From Telopea speciosissima (lineage: Eukaryota > Streptophyta > Magnoliopsida > Proteales > Proteaceae): 64,000 nucleotides of DNA. Made by a program: the position numbers and the translations under genes. Positions within the stretch are counted from its first letter, which is position 1; each line of letters opens with the position of its first letter. The notes under the pieces were generated by a model that saw nothing but the letters and a program-made list of their open reading frames with translations, did no database searches and was not told the DNA's origin. Positions 51,127 to 62,957 of the stretch are shown here, piece by piece. Where the stretch lies: assembly GCF_018873765.1 (NCBI RefSeq), contig NC_057924.1, forward strand, positions 6,758,001 through 6,822,000, given 5' to 3'.

Positions 51127-51384
51127 TTGATTTCTAGAGCTGTGGTGTTTTGGATCGTTTCAGCAGACCTAGGCGACACCAAATCTGTAGATTTCAAGCT
51201 GTTTGAGACGGTTCCAGAGGCTGCAGTTCAATTTCCCCTCATCTTCCCCAAACTTTTAGGGTTTGAAAAAGGGGAAGATGAGTTGGGCTTTCTTCTTGGG
51301 AATCATGAGGAGCATATCCTAGAATTTTCAACAGAAAACAGATTATTTCAGAGCACACTGAGGAATGGTTCTCAAACTTTGTGA
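51127..51384 (+). other. 85-codon ORF inside the Mutator-like element, unrecognised
   Basis: It starts MISRAVVFWIVSADLGDTKS and ends NRLFQSTLRNGSQTL. The reading is open upstream of the ATG for a short distance, and a second frame downstream (EEWFSNFVKYKCLCAH; IYDDYVRQPSREETGTV) also looks protein-like. This could be a captured exon series from a host gene, or chance. I can assign no family and claim no function. Confidence 0.3.
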
Positions 51385-52482
51385 AATACAAGTGCCTTTG
51401 TGCTCACACGCTGATGGAGAATGAGTAGATTCTTCAAATTTATGATGATTATGTGAGACAACCTTCTAGAGAGGAAACTGGCACAGTGCGGAAATGTTCT
51501 ACAGTGCTCTAATTCCCCTTCGGAATGTCATAAAAGGTAGAGGGCCGCTTCCTAGAATCTGCAGATAGCTCCTGAAAATGGAAGGACATGTTGTATCTTA
51601 AAAGTGTGCTCTTCACTTGCAAGAAAGAAGTGATGGAACATCCAATTGCAGAAGAGAAGAAGAACTAGAGAATGAGACCTAAATTAATTGATTATTGAAC
51701 GACATATGGGTTTTTGCTCTTTCTTTGATTGAGCCCATCTGAGACTCTGGAATCTAAATTTTGGATTGAATCAACCATACCTCTTGTTTGTTTCTCCTGC
51801 TGTTTTCCAATTTCTTTTTATTTTTTACTTCAATGGAGTTCTTGTGTATCAAATGACCTTGATTTGGGATTTTTTCCCAGTTTGCCTAGGGTTTTCCTGT
51901 TTAAAGCTCATTCCTATTATTTCTCTTAATCATAATTACAGAAATAAAAGAAAAACCCTTATGGTTTTGAAACCTGCAACTCATCTTCCCCAATTCGATT
52001 GGGGAAGATGAGTTACAGGTTTTTTTTCTTTTTTTTCTTTATAAGGGTAATTTTGTCCATTCACCTCATTTTTTTTCGGGTTCTTCTTAGAGAAGGGCAA
52101 TTCCGTCAATTCAAGTCTAATTTTTAACAGTGTTAGTCATGAACTGACGGAATGGGCTTATTTGTTACCGTTTGCAAACCTCAGGGGGAAACACAGAATT
52201 TTCCAAAACTGGAGGGTGAAAATATCCTTTCGTCAAACTTCAGGGGTGGTATGTGTAAATTTTCCTTGATTTTATTATGTGTACTTGTAAAACCGAAATT
52301 GGACCGAACTTGATAGTAGCTAGCCTTGATTACAAACTGATAACAAAAAAGATAAGAAACTAGATCAAACAGGGGAGTGGTCAAAACTGATCGAAACCAA
52401 AACTTTCTTAATGGCTTGGTTTCGAGTTGGTCTCTAGTAAAAGATTGAAACCAAAAAACCAGATCGATTGACACCCTTACCC

Positions 52483-55030
52483 CAATAAGAACTATTCCAC
52501 AGATACCGGATAGGGCTGGTACTATTATTGAGCACAGCCGATACATCCGATCCGATACCGATACATAGAACCGTGTTAAAACTTAAAAGTTTAAATTGAA
52601 ACCCACTTCCAAGTTCCAACCCAGATGCCGTACACCACCAGATAGTTTTTACTATTTTAGTAATTACACCTACTAACTTTCAGGCAATAAATTTGGGTGT
52701 GTACTCAATACTCGTAATCGATCTGGTTGGAGAGGCCTTCACAGGTCAGTTCAATTCCTCTGGAATTTTATTTTATTTTTTGGTAAAAAATTCCTCCGGA
52801 TTATTAATTGGAAAGGTAAACTACATACTACCGATGTAGATACATAGCTGTGCATGTGGGGGGAGTGTATCCCCTGCTCCCAAACACATGTGGGGCTGTG
52901 GGGGGTTAAATGACCGCCCATTCCTCATGAATGATCGCCCTGTTGATGGCGCCGTGCACATTCCCATTGGCCCCTATACGCACACAGGGGTCACATTCCC
53001 AGAGAACTTTACCCATTTTAAATATTGTTTTTATATTTCTAGATGGGCTTGTCGAGATGGTTTTCTAGACAAGCAAATACTTTTGGCCCCATTAAAGGTC
53101 ATTTGGATATTTTGAGTAGGATAGACCTGGGTTAGTCATGTATACGATTTTATATTCAAATTCAATTATTTTATCCTCGAGTGTATATCCATGCATCCCC
53201 TCAGTGGTTCACACACCCCCTTGTAGTCCTTAATTTTTCAATAGTTTAGTTTGTCACTTGACAAATTTGATTTAGTTGAAACTTGATATGTGAGAAGGGG
53301 ATGTGCGATCTACCTGTCTATAAAATTTTAACCCCGACCTATCGACATCACCATATGACAAAAAATAAGTTCTTGATCATCTAGAAAAAAGAAAAAAAAA
53401 CCATAAAATGCATGTTAAATAGGCTGTCTAGCAAATTCCTATTAAGGGTAAACATTACCCAAAAGAAAGGGTATGGGGTTCTTGCATTGGCAGAGTAGAA
53501 ACAAATTCTTAGTCTACACACCTATATTTATCGCATGGCAAGTCAGATGAAGCTTAAATTTTGAGGATAGGTAGACCGTGGAGACATGGTAATACATGAA
53601 AGGATGCGATTGAATTAGGGTTTGAAACTTGACGTGTGGCTAATCTAGATAATATCCTCTCTATCCAACGATGAAAATGGCAGTATCATTATTTTCACAT
53701 GGCACAAATAGATATGCTGGTTTGCTATTTGTTTCTAGTCCACCCGACCTACGTGAGTTTTGCAAAACCTAGCAAGCTTGGAGAGTATCTCTAGGTTAGC
53801 ACAAATATCTACCACGTAATAGATTTGATAGAATTGAAATTTTGTAGATAGATAGACCCTGAGGTCTTGTTCACATGTCAAATTTCAATAAAAATTAGTT
53901 TGCATTGTAATTGACACATGTGTTTTCAAAATGAATTCGCAAAAGGAGACTAAGAAGAATCAAATTCCATACACAAGCACTCCTGGAGAGGAATCTCTCG
54001 ATTTGTGTAACATCAAGCATATGTTAGGAAGCAGTTTCCACTAAACACAACAGTTCACAACTTGCAAGCTGCAAGTGACTAGCATACAGAAGACCACAAT
54101 GGGCTTGGTCAAAAATCTATTTGAGATGAACTTGGTTTGAAACTCCTAGTTTAACCTATCCACATCTGTCCTTTTATTTAAGGCTTTTTATTCTTTAAAT
54201 ATGATACAAATATTTTGAAGTAAAATTGTAAAGGGAGAGGGTTCTCTGAGCAAGCGGCATATGGGAATGTACTAATGAGATGCGATAAAATGGTATCACA
54301 TGCGAGATCATTTCATATGAGGAGAGAGTTAGAGAGATAAACATATAAGTGCTAGTAAGGGTACAAGTTTGGCCTGACGAGCCTGAGCCTACCCAAGCCA
54401 CCTTTGACCATCACAGGGCTTGGGTTGGGCTTTTCAGCCCATGGGCTAGGTTAGAGTTGAGATTTCTAGGCCTGGGATAGGGCCAAATTAATGACAAAAT
54501 ATAGGGGTTGCCAGGTCAGTAACAATCAAGGCCAACCTAGCCCTGCCAACCGAATCAGGTTCAATCAAGGCTAGGTTGGATTGAAATGAACCCAATAGGG
54601 CTGGAACTGTGAGATCCCAACCCTGACCTCTGGGCTGGGCTGGGCTGAGCCTAGGTTGAGTTAAAGGTAACCTGCCTTGACGGCTCAAAAACCCTTTTCC
54701 CAATTATAAAATAAGAATTGAGAAATAGATCGCTGCTTGGGTTTCTAGAGCCTGCACACGTCTGCTGACCAATGGGAGCACATGTGCAAGTATTGCCTTA
54801 GGCAGGATTTCCACCTTTCCAAAGCGCAAGAGACACGTGGGTCATGTGACCAGGTAGGTTCTTTTCCCATAAGAATCTTACTTGAAACTTTTCTTTTACC
54901 TGATTTTCACTTGAAATAAGAGAATTCTTAAAAAAAAAAAATTGTGTCTCTTAAAAGGAAAAATTTCAAGCAAAATCAGTACAAATAACATTTTCAAGTG
55001 AAAATAGGGCATTGCTCAAAAACATTTTCA
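52483..55030. other. Intergenic; dispersed repeats, no gene
   Basis: A degenerate foldback-like stretch lies near 52845-52995 (CATGTGGGGGGAGTGTATCC, GCGCCGTGCACATTCCCATT). The block 53530-53710 repeats 45730-46030 in the same orientation. Near 54727, TAGATCGCTGCTTGGGTTTC and TAGAGCCTGCACACG belong to the family also seen near 27288, 42424 and 63255. No coding sequence was recognised. Confidence 0.5.
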
Positions 55031-55036
55031 TTACTT

Positions 55037-55220
55037 GAAATGATTCTAGAATGGATGTGACATGGGCTTGAGCAAGTGTGTGAATCACCATATCAATGAC
55101 TTGTAAAAGAATAAGCCTTAATCAAACTTGAGTTTTCCTATAAGCCAATTGTTTTTGTGATGCAAACACTTGCTTTAGCCCATGTCACATGACTCACATC
55201 CAGTCTAGAATCATTTCAAC
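55037..55220. mobile_element. Foldback MITE with TGAAATGATTCTAGA ends
   Basis: The left arm (ACTTGAAATGATTCTAGAAT, GGATGTGACATGGGCTTGAG, CAAGTGTGTGAATCAC) is mirrored by the right arm (TGATGCAAACACTTGC, TAGCCCATGTCACATGACTC, CATCCAGTCTAGAATCATTT). The arms are about 55-60 bp around a loop of about 70 bp. Confidence 0.7.
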
Positions 55221-57861
55221 TAATGCCTATCCTTGTCTCCCCCCTTAGGTGCCATTCTCCAATGTTAGATATTTGAATTCAAATTCTTTTCTTGTAGTTA
55301 ACTAATTAGATTTATTTATTAATTGGTCGACTTAGGTGATATTGAAATTTAATTTTCTTAATGAATTCAAAAATTACATTAATTTACTATATATCCAGTT
55401 GATATCAAAATCAAGTTTCCTACAAGCATACATGATCAATGCCAAAATTCACTAAACATCAAGTGTAGTTATCAATTAAGCATGCATATGTTGTCTTATA
55501 AACGTCGTTGGAACATAGTTTCTTTCTTTCCAAATGAGGTTGCTGCGAGGTTCACCCAGTCCACCACTTGAGCAGTGAACTATTAATACCTCCACACTAT
55601 ATTTACGTAGTTACTATCTATTGCCATTGGAATCTGAATCGTCATGTTGAGGGGAGATCTGTATACCACAAATCAAGAATTGAGCAATAGAGAGGGTTGG
55701 AGCTGACTCCGAGGTGGACTCTCCGATGCCTAAGTTAGAACTCCAAACTACAATAGTATGAGTTGTGAATTGAAAGACCGCTGGCGTGAGAGCAATTAAT
55801 TGTGAATATGACTGATTGTGTATTTTATCTCATACCTTACTTTCCTGTTTATAGGATAAATGGTTGGTGAAGCTGGGTTCCTAGTTGGAGTTGAAATAAG
55901 GAAAGTTTCCTTGTGGGTCCTTGCCTTTATTGTGGTAGAATTGTGGGTATAATTCGGCAGAAGTGAATTCGAATTATTGTAACCGATGGGAGAAACCATT
56001 CAATCTCATAACGAAACTAAGGGTTTCGATCATTACTTCAAACTTCACAAGCACAAAGCCTTCACGCGATCTTAACCCTTTTGCAATGAGTCTCACGTAC
56101 AACTTTTGCATTCCGTTGAATGCAAGTTCCTTCACAATCAATTAGGTTTTTATCAAAACCATAATCACAAACTTCTTGTTGTAGAGAAAGAGAGAGGAAT
56201 GATTCATTAGAGAATGTGAAAAAACTCAACTATTGTGTTGAACAATTATGAGAGCCACACACACTTGGGTTTTCATAACATATCTTTATATAATGCAAAT
56301 CCCTTATGCAAAGTGATTAGTAATTACCAAATTATCATTGGCAGGCCGTTTTTATGCATATCACAAGTACAGAAAAGAGAAGAAGTAATACCAAGGTTTT
56401 TCGGCAAACATCCACCTTCCAATTGTAATCCCTCTTAGAGAGCACCTCAGGCGCAACATAGTAGGGCATCCCAAAGATCTCCCTCGGCGGTTACCTATCA
56501 TGAAATAATTTTACAGTAGAAATCACCGAGCTTCAGGGTTAATGTCATAGAGATGAACACATCTCCAGTGAGCTATGAGTGACAGACTCCACCATTTGAA
56601 TTGCAACAGAGAGCAACACCTCTCCGGTGAGGCGGTGACAATGAAGGATGGCCTCCATCAATGGATTTGTTAGGTACTAGCCTCTATTTCGATACATTTG
56701 TGTCCGATAAGAGAGAGAGAAATTTCGTTCAGAACAAAGTAGTGTATGTCATTCAGGTTTTGGAATTTAATTAACGAACGAGATTTATTGATACCGATTC
56801 CACATATGATTAATAGAATAATCCCAACCATGGATTCACTTACCTTGCTCTGCGACAAGAAAAACTTTTGAGTTATTTAACGGATGTGACAACTTTACAA
56901 GGATATTTAGAAATTAGAACTTTTGTTTCTATGAAAGTGTAATCACACAAACCCTACACCAATCCCAAAAAATTAACCATTTAGAAATTAGAACTTGATA
57001 CCTTCTTTTATTTTAAAAAAATTATTTAAAACCAAGATTTAAAGAATGTTTAAAATTAACTTAAAAGTGACATATCATTATGTCATTTTTTAAAAGATAT
57101 TATTTATCATGTACATTTTTCGGGTACACATGTGGAATGATATTATAAAAAAATTATTTTTTTCTTCTTCCTTTGAAATGACCCTTACCCCTCCTGTATG
57201 ATACCCCATCCCGCTCTCTCATTGGGGTCGTCCACTAATTTTATTGCACAAGGACAGTGTGACTACCCGTCCTCTTTAAAGAAAATCACATTTATTATGA
57301 CATTTTTGTAATTATTGTATTGTATATTCTAAACTTGCCATGTAACCTGGCGTAACAATGCTTTTATAATGTAATTAAAAAATCCTACTTAAAGGGCACT
57401 TGCCATCCAATACTATTGAAAATGGGTTTGTAAAAGTGTTCGAGAAAATATAATCAAACGTGACCTTATAATAAAGGACTAAGGGGCACTTCATTTTATT
57501 TGGTCAAAGAACAAGTCTCATTTCCTACCACTTCTTCAAACGTGTGAACTCGTGGGGTGCATCAATGTTTTGGTTAGATACCAAAATTCAATCACAAGGA
57601 ATCATGCTACTTCGTCTGGACATTGGCCTCATAATAAATAATAATAATAAATTAAATAAAAAATTATCATAATCCTTAGCCTTACTTCCTTGTCATGTTG
57701 ATACACTTTCTTTAATCATTTTAGTCTTGTTTGCCACCAAATCTTTTTTTGCATTACTTCATGGTTTTAAAACTTGGGATCTGATTAGTTGGATCAACTG
57801 ATTCAGATTAATCGGTCGAGATTGATACTGATTCTGATTGATTCGAGTGGCCGACTATTAC
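55221..57861. other. Intergenic; possible eroded LTR text, no gene
   Basis: The stretch near 55690-55770 (GAGGTGGACTCTCCGATGCC, TAAGTTAGA) resembles words common in plant LTR retrotransposon ends, but no paired repeats, primer site or protein text is present. At 57165-57220 a reversed copy of the 62958-63218 repeat unit occurs (AAATGACCCTTACCCCTCCT, GTATGATACCCCATCCC). Confidence 0.4.
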
Positions 57862-58252
57862 GGGTGTTAATTTTTAGCCTAAACCGGTTGTACTGATAAA
57901 AAAATTGGATCGAATCCTTATCGGTTTGGGTTTGGCTTGACCTTTCATAAAATCGACACAAACCAAATCGAATATATTGAATGATACTAGAAAAACCCAA
58001 TAAAAAAAAATCAAAACCATAATTTCTTTCAAAGAATACATGCTTTCCTATTATTTTTAATGTATATAGACGAAATATTGAAACCGAACAAATAACAACC
58101 CAATAATTGATTGATAAGAGTTCGTTAAGTCAATCTAATAAAACACCGAACCCAACTTTATCTTCAAAGGTTTGGTATTAGGCTAAATCTAATACCAAAC
58201 CGAAAAATGTAGAACTCAATTGAAATCAGATCGACCAATCGATTGACACCCT
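57862..58252. mobile_element. Element with GGGTGTTAATT...GATTGACACCC ends (hAT-like)
   Basis: The left end CGGGTGTTAATTTTTAGCC and the right end CCAATCGATTGACACCCTTA are imperfect inverses about 390 bp apart, with AAACCGGT and AACCGAA words inside. It belongs to the same end family as 41413-42072. Confidence 0.5.
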
Positions 58253-60205
58253 TACAATCTAAAATGCATTTCTAGGGTTAATGTAGAATTTTATCGATAT
58301 CAACTGATTCTGATTGATCCAGATCAAAATCGATCGAGATGGATTTGGATCCCAATTCCGCTCTTTAAAACCTTATATCATTCACAAACCTATATAATCT
58401 TCCTTGCTAATGTTAGTTTCTCTTCTCAAGAAGAAGAATCAAATTAGGTAACTCTACCACACACTAGAATAGGAGTAATGCAATGCCATCTCTTCTTTAG
58501 AAATAGATAAAAATAGAGCAAATAATGATGTCTGGTAATGTGGGAGAGAGATATATATTCAAGTAAAAGGGACATTTCATATAAGCTTCCAACCTACTAG
58601 CATAATTATTGCTCAATAAATAATTGTTATAATAATACATTTACTTGTCCACTTCAATTACATTAATATATTATAAGCACAACAAAACCAGACCTTCCAT
58701 TAGGTAAAGTTGATTAATTAGCTCTGCTAAACTAGTTTCCGTGGCCATTCTCCTTATTAATTTTTAATGGTTTCATTTGATGAAGCGGTTACTAGTCGGT
58801 GGGTGAGCAGTGTAATCCCGTCACCCATCATGGGTCATTCCTAGATTGTTTTTTTATATTTTTTATGAGAATAAAAGTTTCTCTTTCGCATCAAGATGTT
58901 GATATTGTACGGACAATGGGTAAAATGGTAAAAATTTGGTATTGTATTGATATTTTGGAGGCAAAAACATCTAATATGACCGATAGTAATTGATACCTAT
59001 CGAATACTATATCAGCTTTTGAACTAGCCGATACCCATTCTGATACCATGAGCTAAAACCCTGAAATAGGAATCAGGATTAAGTTTATGCGTTGATTGGT
59101 AACACTTACGCTCTCAAACAATTCCTTATTTCTGAATGGAATTATTATTTTTTAGATTCCATGGTATTTTTGGGAGCAAAATCACTCCTTGGTAAACTTT
59201 TGTTGGAATTGATCTCGAAGTATCTTTGGAGCAGATTTAATTCGTGGGACCATGGAATCAGACTAGATGCACCAAGTGGAATTCCGCTCTCAAACTACTC
59301 TCGCGAATCAAAAAACATTGAAATCACTTTTCCATAAGGTTACCAATCAGCGCCTTAAACGCCTAGTCAATTCTGATTTGAATGGAGTGATTCATCTAAT
59401 CCGATTCTAATAACTTAAACCATGCCTAGAAGTATCTAATGTTACTCCATAGTCTATAGACCTTATGGTGTCAAAAACCGAAGAAGGGAACCTAATCAAA
59501 CCCATAACGGTTCATCTTTAGTTCGGGTTTTTTAGAAATCGGTAAAAATCAAAACCGATTGTAATAAAACCCGACTTCAATTTAGCTCAATACATGCTAA
59601 AACCAATTCAGTCTAAATCCAAATCGGATCGATCCAACTTGACCATTTTTACCCTCGACATATTTTTTCATAAAATAAATAAATAAAGGGAAAAAGAATG
59701 TCACTCAATCATATGTCCCCCATGCGCCCTGACATAGGGATGCACAAATTGACCACCACGCACCCCCTATAACCTCAAAAATGACCAGGGGGTGTAACGG
59801 TCATTTTATATACCCCTATGTCAAGACGCAGGGGCATCGTCTATGGCACGACCAAGTGGCATTCTTTCTCTCAATAAATAAATAAAAAATCATAGACCCT
59901 TTCAAGTGATAAACGGTGAATATGATGATCATTGCCGCCAGCCTTTAAGGACATGCGCTTCACACCGAATCATTCCGACCGTCTTAAATCCTAGTGGGTT
60001 TCACGAGATGCTCAGAGTCTCAGACATAACTACATAAGTAAGTCAACTTCCCTCTTTACTCACCTACAGTTTCCTCTGTTTAGTTACTGTTAAAGGAAGT
60101 GAATGACCAAATTACCCCTGCACTTGACTAAAATGTCCATCATATCCCAAGTCCTGACAGAATTACTGGATATTATTAAGGTATCGCCACGTAAGACCAA
60201 GTAGG
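58253..60205. other. Intergenic; foldback at 59715-59850, no gene
   Basis: A hairpin at about 59715-59850 has arms ATGTCCCCCATGCGCCCTGA and CAAGACGCAGGGGCATCG, with inner CACGCACCCCCT and AGGGGGTGTAACGG. Its layout is like the other GACC/GGTCATT foldbacks. Degenerate AAATCGGT-type text surrounds it. No gene was found. Confidence 0.5.
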
Positions 60206-60376
60206 CCGGCAATATGGATGTTTATCACCTCCAGTTTGCTGACGGCCCAGTTCCCAGTTCTCAACCTGAAGACCCTCTACCATGCCCAAACACCGCTCGG
60301 TGGGTCACCATCCCATTAGAGGAACTGGGAACTGGGCCGTCAGCAACTGGAGGTGATAATTTTCCGGCAATATGGA
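60206..60376. mobile_element. Hairpin element upstream of the SGP gene, with 13-bp flanking repeats
   Basis: Arms of about 38 bp: TTATCACCTCCAGTTTGCTG then ACGGCCCAGTTCCCAGTT on the left, mirrored by AACTGGGAACTGGGCCGTCA then GCAACTGGAGGTGATAA on the right. One base is missing in the right arm. CCGGCAATATGGA occurs on both sides (60206-60218 and 60364-60376), so the insertion of 145 bp split a unique site. It lies about 200 bp upstream of the SGP start codon. Confidence 0.8.
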
Positions 60377-60561
60377 CCGTTTGGGTTCAAGTGTCTCTTA
60401 AAACCGGTCAACCATTACCGAACCAACGCAACGGGCAGTCACCTTCGTTTTCGAGAGAAACAAAGCGAGAAACTAGAAGGATTTAGAGACCAGAGCAGAG
60501 AGAAGAGTACAGAGCTCGAGCTTCCATGGCCAGAAGGATATAGAGAGACCATCAGAAAAAA

Positions 60562-62360
60562 ATGACTCAGATTCGCCGTAAAATCCTTCACCTGGACCTG
60601 CAACTACAATGGAACATCTTCCATCGGGTCACCTTCTTCCGCAAATTCTTTCGCTTCGTTTGGGATCGTGTTCTTGCCTTCTACCCCAGGAAATCCTTCA
60701 AGTACAGGGAGTTACCACGTAACGCTTCTTCCATCTCTCCGGCAACAATCGAGATCGAATTACCTTCCGGAGATCCCACATCCACCTCCAGGGATTTCGA
60801 TATGGATTCCGAATCGGTGACTTTGAAGATCAGTCTCTTGGGTGATTGTCACATTGGCAAAACCAGTTTTATTGTAAGTAGAGATAGCAATATTTTAATT
60901 TCTACCCTGTTTGATTGTTTATGGGTTTTGATCGAATCTTTTTCTTTGTTTTGAAGATTAAGTATGTAGGAGATGAGCAAGAACAGAGTTGCTTGCAGAT
61001 GTCAGGATTGAATTTGATGGATAAAGTATTCTTAGTTAAAGGTGCAAAAATTGCTTTTAGTATTTGGGATGTTGGAGGTGATCATGCGTCTCTTAATCAC
61101 GTTCCCATCGCCTGTAAAGATGCCGCAGCCATTTTGATCATGTTCGATCTCACAAGTCGATGTACACTTAACAGGTCTATCACTCACTCTTGTCTTTGAT
61201 CTATAAGTCTTTATTGAATAAATCTATCTAAAATTCTGAAAGATATTTGATTCAATCGCAGCGCTCTCGGGTGGTATCATCAAGCCAGGAAGTGGAATCA
61301 GGTATTTCTCAAGGGGTGATTTTTGAATATTTCATAATCAGAATAAGAACATCTACAGTTTCTAACATTTCTCTTTCATGTGTTGGTTTTCTTGTTTTCA
61401 GACGGCGATTCCGATATTAATCGGGACCAAGTTTGATGATTTCGTTCATCTTCCTCTAGATATGCAATGGGCAATCGTGACCCAGGTAACAATTTTGTAT
61501 CTTTGGGATCATAATTTCAATTTTAAAAAATTTGAAATACTTTGGGTTTGGGAAGAGCAGCTTAGCTCTGTTTCAAGTCTGAACTGAACTGAGGTTCTTA
61601 ATACTTTAAAGGTTCATATCAATTCTCAGTTTTTCCAATTCAGATTTGTCCTGTTAATTGCTGAAAATGGTAATACTTGATGTGAATATGTTTAGGACTT
61701 CCATGCCATCTTACTAGTCAATTTTATGTCAGCAAGATATTTGTTTGTGGAAAATTTCTCCCTCTTCCATTCCCCACACAACCCCTCACACACATTTAGA
61801 CGAACACATTAAGGATCACTTATTGAAGCCCCTAAATTAAAGGTCACCTGGTTATCACTTCTGATTTTCTGGGATGATTCTTCTAGGAAGCACTTTTTGA
61901 TTTTCATGGCAAACTAAAATTTTTCCCAAGAGACTATTGTTGGAAGAGAATCACCTCAAAGTCAAAAATGGGAAAATTTACACGGCAATACTGAGAGGAA
62001 TCACTCAAACCCAGATGGAAATGTACCAAATAGACTTAAAATTAAGCTTTTTTTGGAAGCTTTTAGTGTAGTTAATTACTTGAGTTGGAAGAGTTCTCCA
62101 GTTTTGGGGGGTGGGATTTCACTGTGAACAAGGATCAATTATATGGGAATGTTCTAAACTTGTATAATAAGTTAATTTGTAATTGGATTTGACAGGCAAG
62201 AGAGTACGCACAAGCCATGAAAGCAACATTATTCTTCTCGAGTGCGACACACAATATCAATGTGAACAAGATCTTCAAATTCATCACTGCCAAGCTTTTC
62301 AACTTGCCATGGACAGTGGAGAGGAATCTAAACATTGGAGAACCCATTATCGACTTCTGA
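60562..62360 (+). CDS. SGP: Septum-promoting GTP-binding protein (Spg1-like GTPase)
   Basis: A plant homologue of yeast Spg1/Tem1, a Ras-like GTPase that in Arabidopsis (SGP1, SGP2) couples to a MAP4K-type kinase. Five exons: 60562-60873, 60957-61174, 61262-61301, 61402-61485 and 62196-62360. They join in frame to 272 aa, close to the family size. The basic N-terminus (MTQIRRKILHLDLQLQWNIF) precedes the GTPase fold: P-loop GDCHIGKTSF, switch II IWDVGGDHAS, GTKFDDFVHLP (guanine-specificity motif TKxD), and SSATHNINVNKIFKFI (SA loop). The ending LNIGEPIIDF is family-typical. The Gly-Gly of WDVGGD replaces the usual Ala-Gly-Gln switch II of Ras, as in plant SGPs. No damage is seen. Which SGP paralogue it matches cannot be decided here. 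Confidence 0.95.
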
Positions 62361-62957
62361 GTTTCTGAGGAGGTGAACTGGTGGGTTGGTCTTCTTCTTT
62401 GTATCGATAAAAAACACATATCGAATCAAACCTGTACATAGCAAAAGTGATTGTGTAGTCGCAGAAGAAAAGATGTGGAAAGTTATTGTCTAGTGGTTTT
62501 GGCTTTCTGTGTTTTGGGGTTTCTTTTTCTGAGCCAGAGTACCTACCCGGACGTGTAAGCTTCACGTATAGTTAGGTGATGACATGTGTCTTACCTGTTG
62601 GCTATTAAAGAAGGCGGCTATCTCTTTTTTTGGTTAAATTAACGAAGGCGGCTCCCCTGGACAGCATTGGACACATGCCATTCTTACTTCCAAGAATGTC
62701 CTTTTATAGGGGAGGTGTCAACTTTCAGCCTGAACCAGGTGAACCAATTGAAATGGTTAAAAAATGAATTAAACCCTTATTGGTTTGGTTTCATTTTGGA
62801 TTTGCATGAAACTGGTGGAAAATGAATTGGACTGGGTCAATCGAAATGGAAACCGAACTGAACAGTGAACACCCCCCCCCCCCACCCACCCAAATGACAA
62901 AAATTGAAAAATATTATAAAGAAAGGTTGCGGTAAACTAACATGCAACACCAATGGA
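62361..62957. other. 3' side of SGP and degenerate repeat
   Basis: The 3' UTR probably covers about 62361-62600. From 62706 the text GGAGGTGTCAACTTTCAGCC then GAACCAATTGAAATGG resembles an end of the GGGGTGTCAA family. A 12-bp C run lies at 62872-62883. Confidence 0.45.

Larger units (their letters stand above)
50487..52265. mobile_element. Non-autonomous Mutator-like element (1779 bp) with perfect 9-bp target duplication
   Basis: The termini GGAAAATTTACACATACC and GGTATGTGTAAATTTTCC are exact inverses. They are flanked by TTGATTTTA at 50478-50486 and 52266-52274, the 9-bp duplication typical of Mutator-like elements. The TIRs are long: the right one runs about 190 bp and the left about 130 bp, lacking an internal piece of about 57 bp that the right one has. 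Both share CCCATTCCGTCAGTTCATGA and CTAACACTGTTAAAAA. No transposase is visible. The interior of about 1.45 kb includes an 85-codon ORF (51127-51384) and repeated short inverted motifs. It may carry captured host sequence (Pack-MULE type), but I do not recognise the donor. Confidence 0.9.
49597..52482. mobile_element. Older GGGGTGTCAA-ended element carrying nested insertions
   Basis: The left end GGGGTGTCAAAGTTCAGTTC (near 49597) and the right end GATCGATTGACACCCTTA (near 52482) are inverted. The intervening element text (CGGTTTGATTTTAGATTGG, GACCGAAATCGAAAATGG, CTGATCGAAACC) resumes between and after the younger insertions. The insertions are an LTR-like or hairpin-bearing block at about 49637-50250 and a Mutator-like element at 50487-52265. 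Taken without them, the host element would be only a few hundred bp long. Confidence 0.55.

Noticed and set aside
55796-56450. Short ORFs in a gene-like stretch near 56 kb
   Set aside because: They have no domain text and lie in sequence that resembles eroded LTR material.
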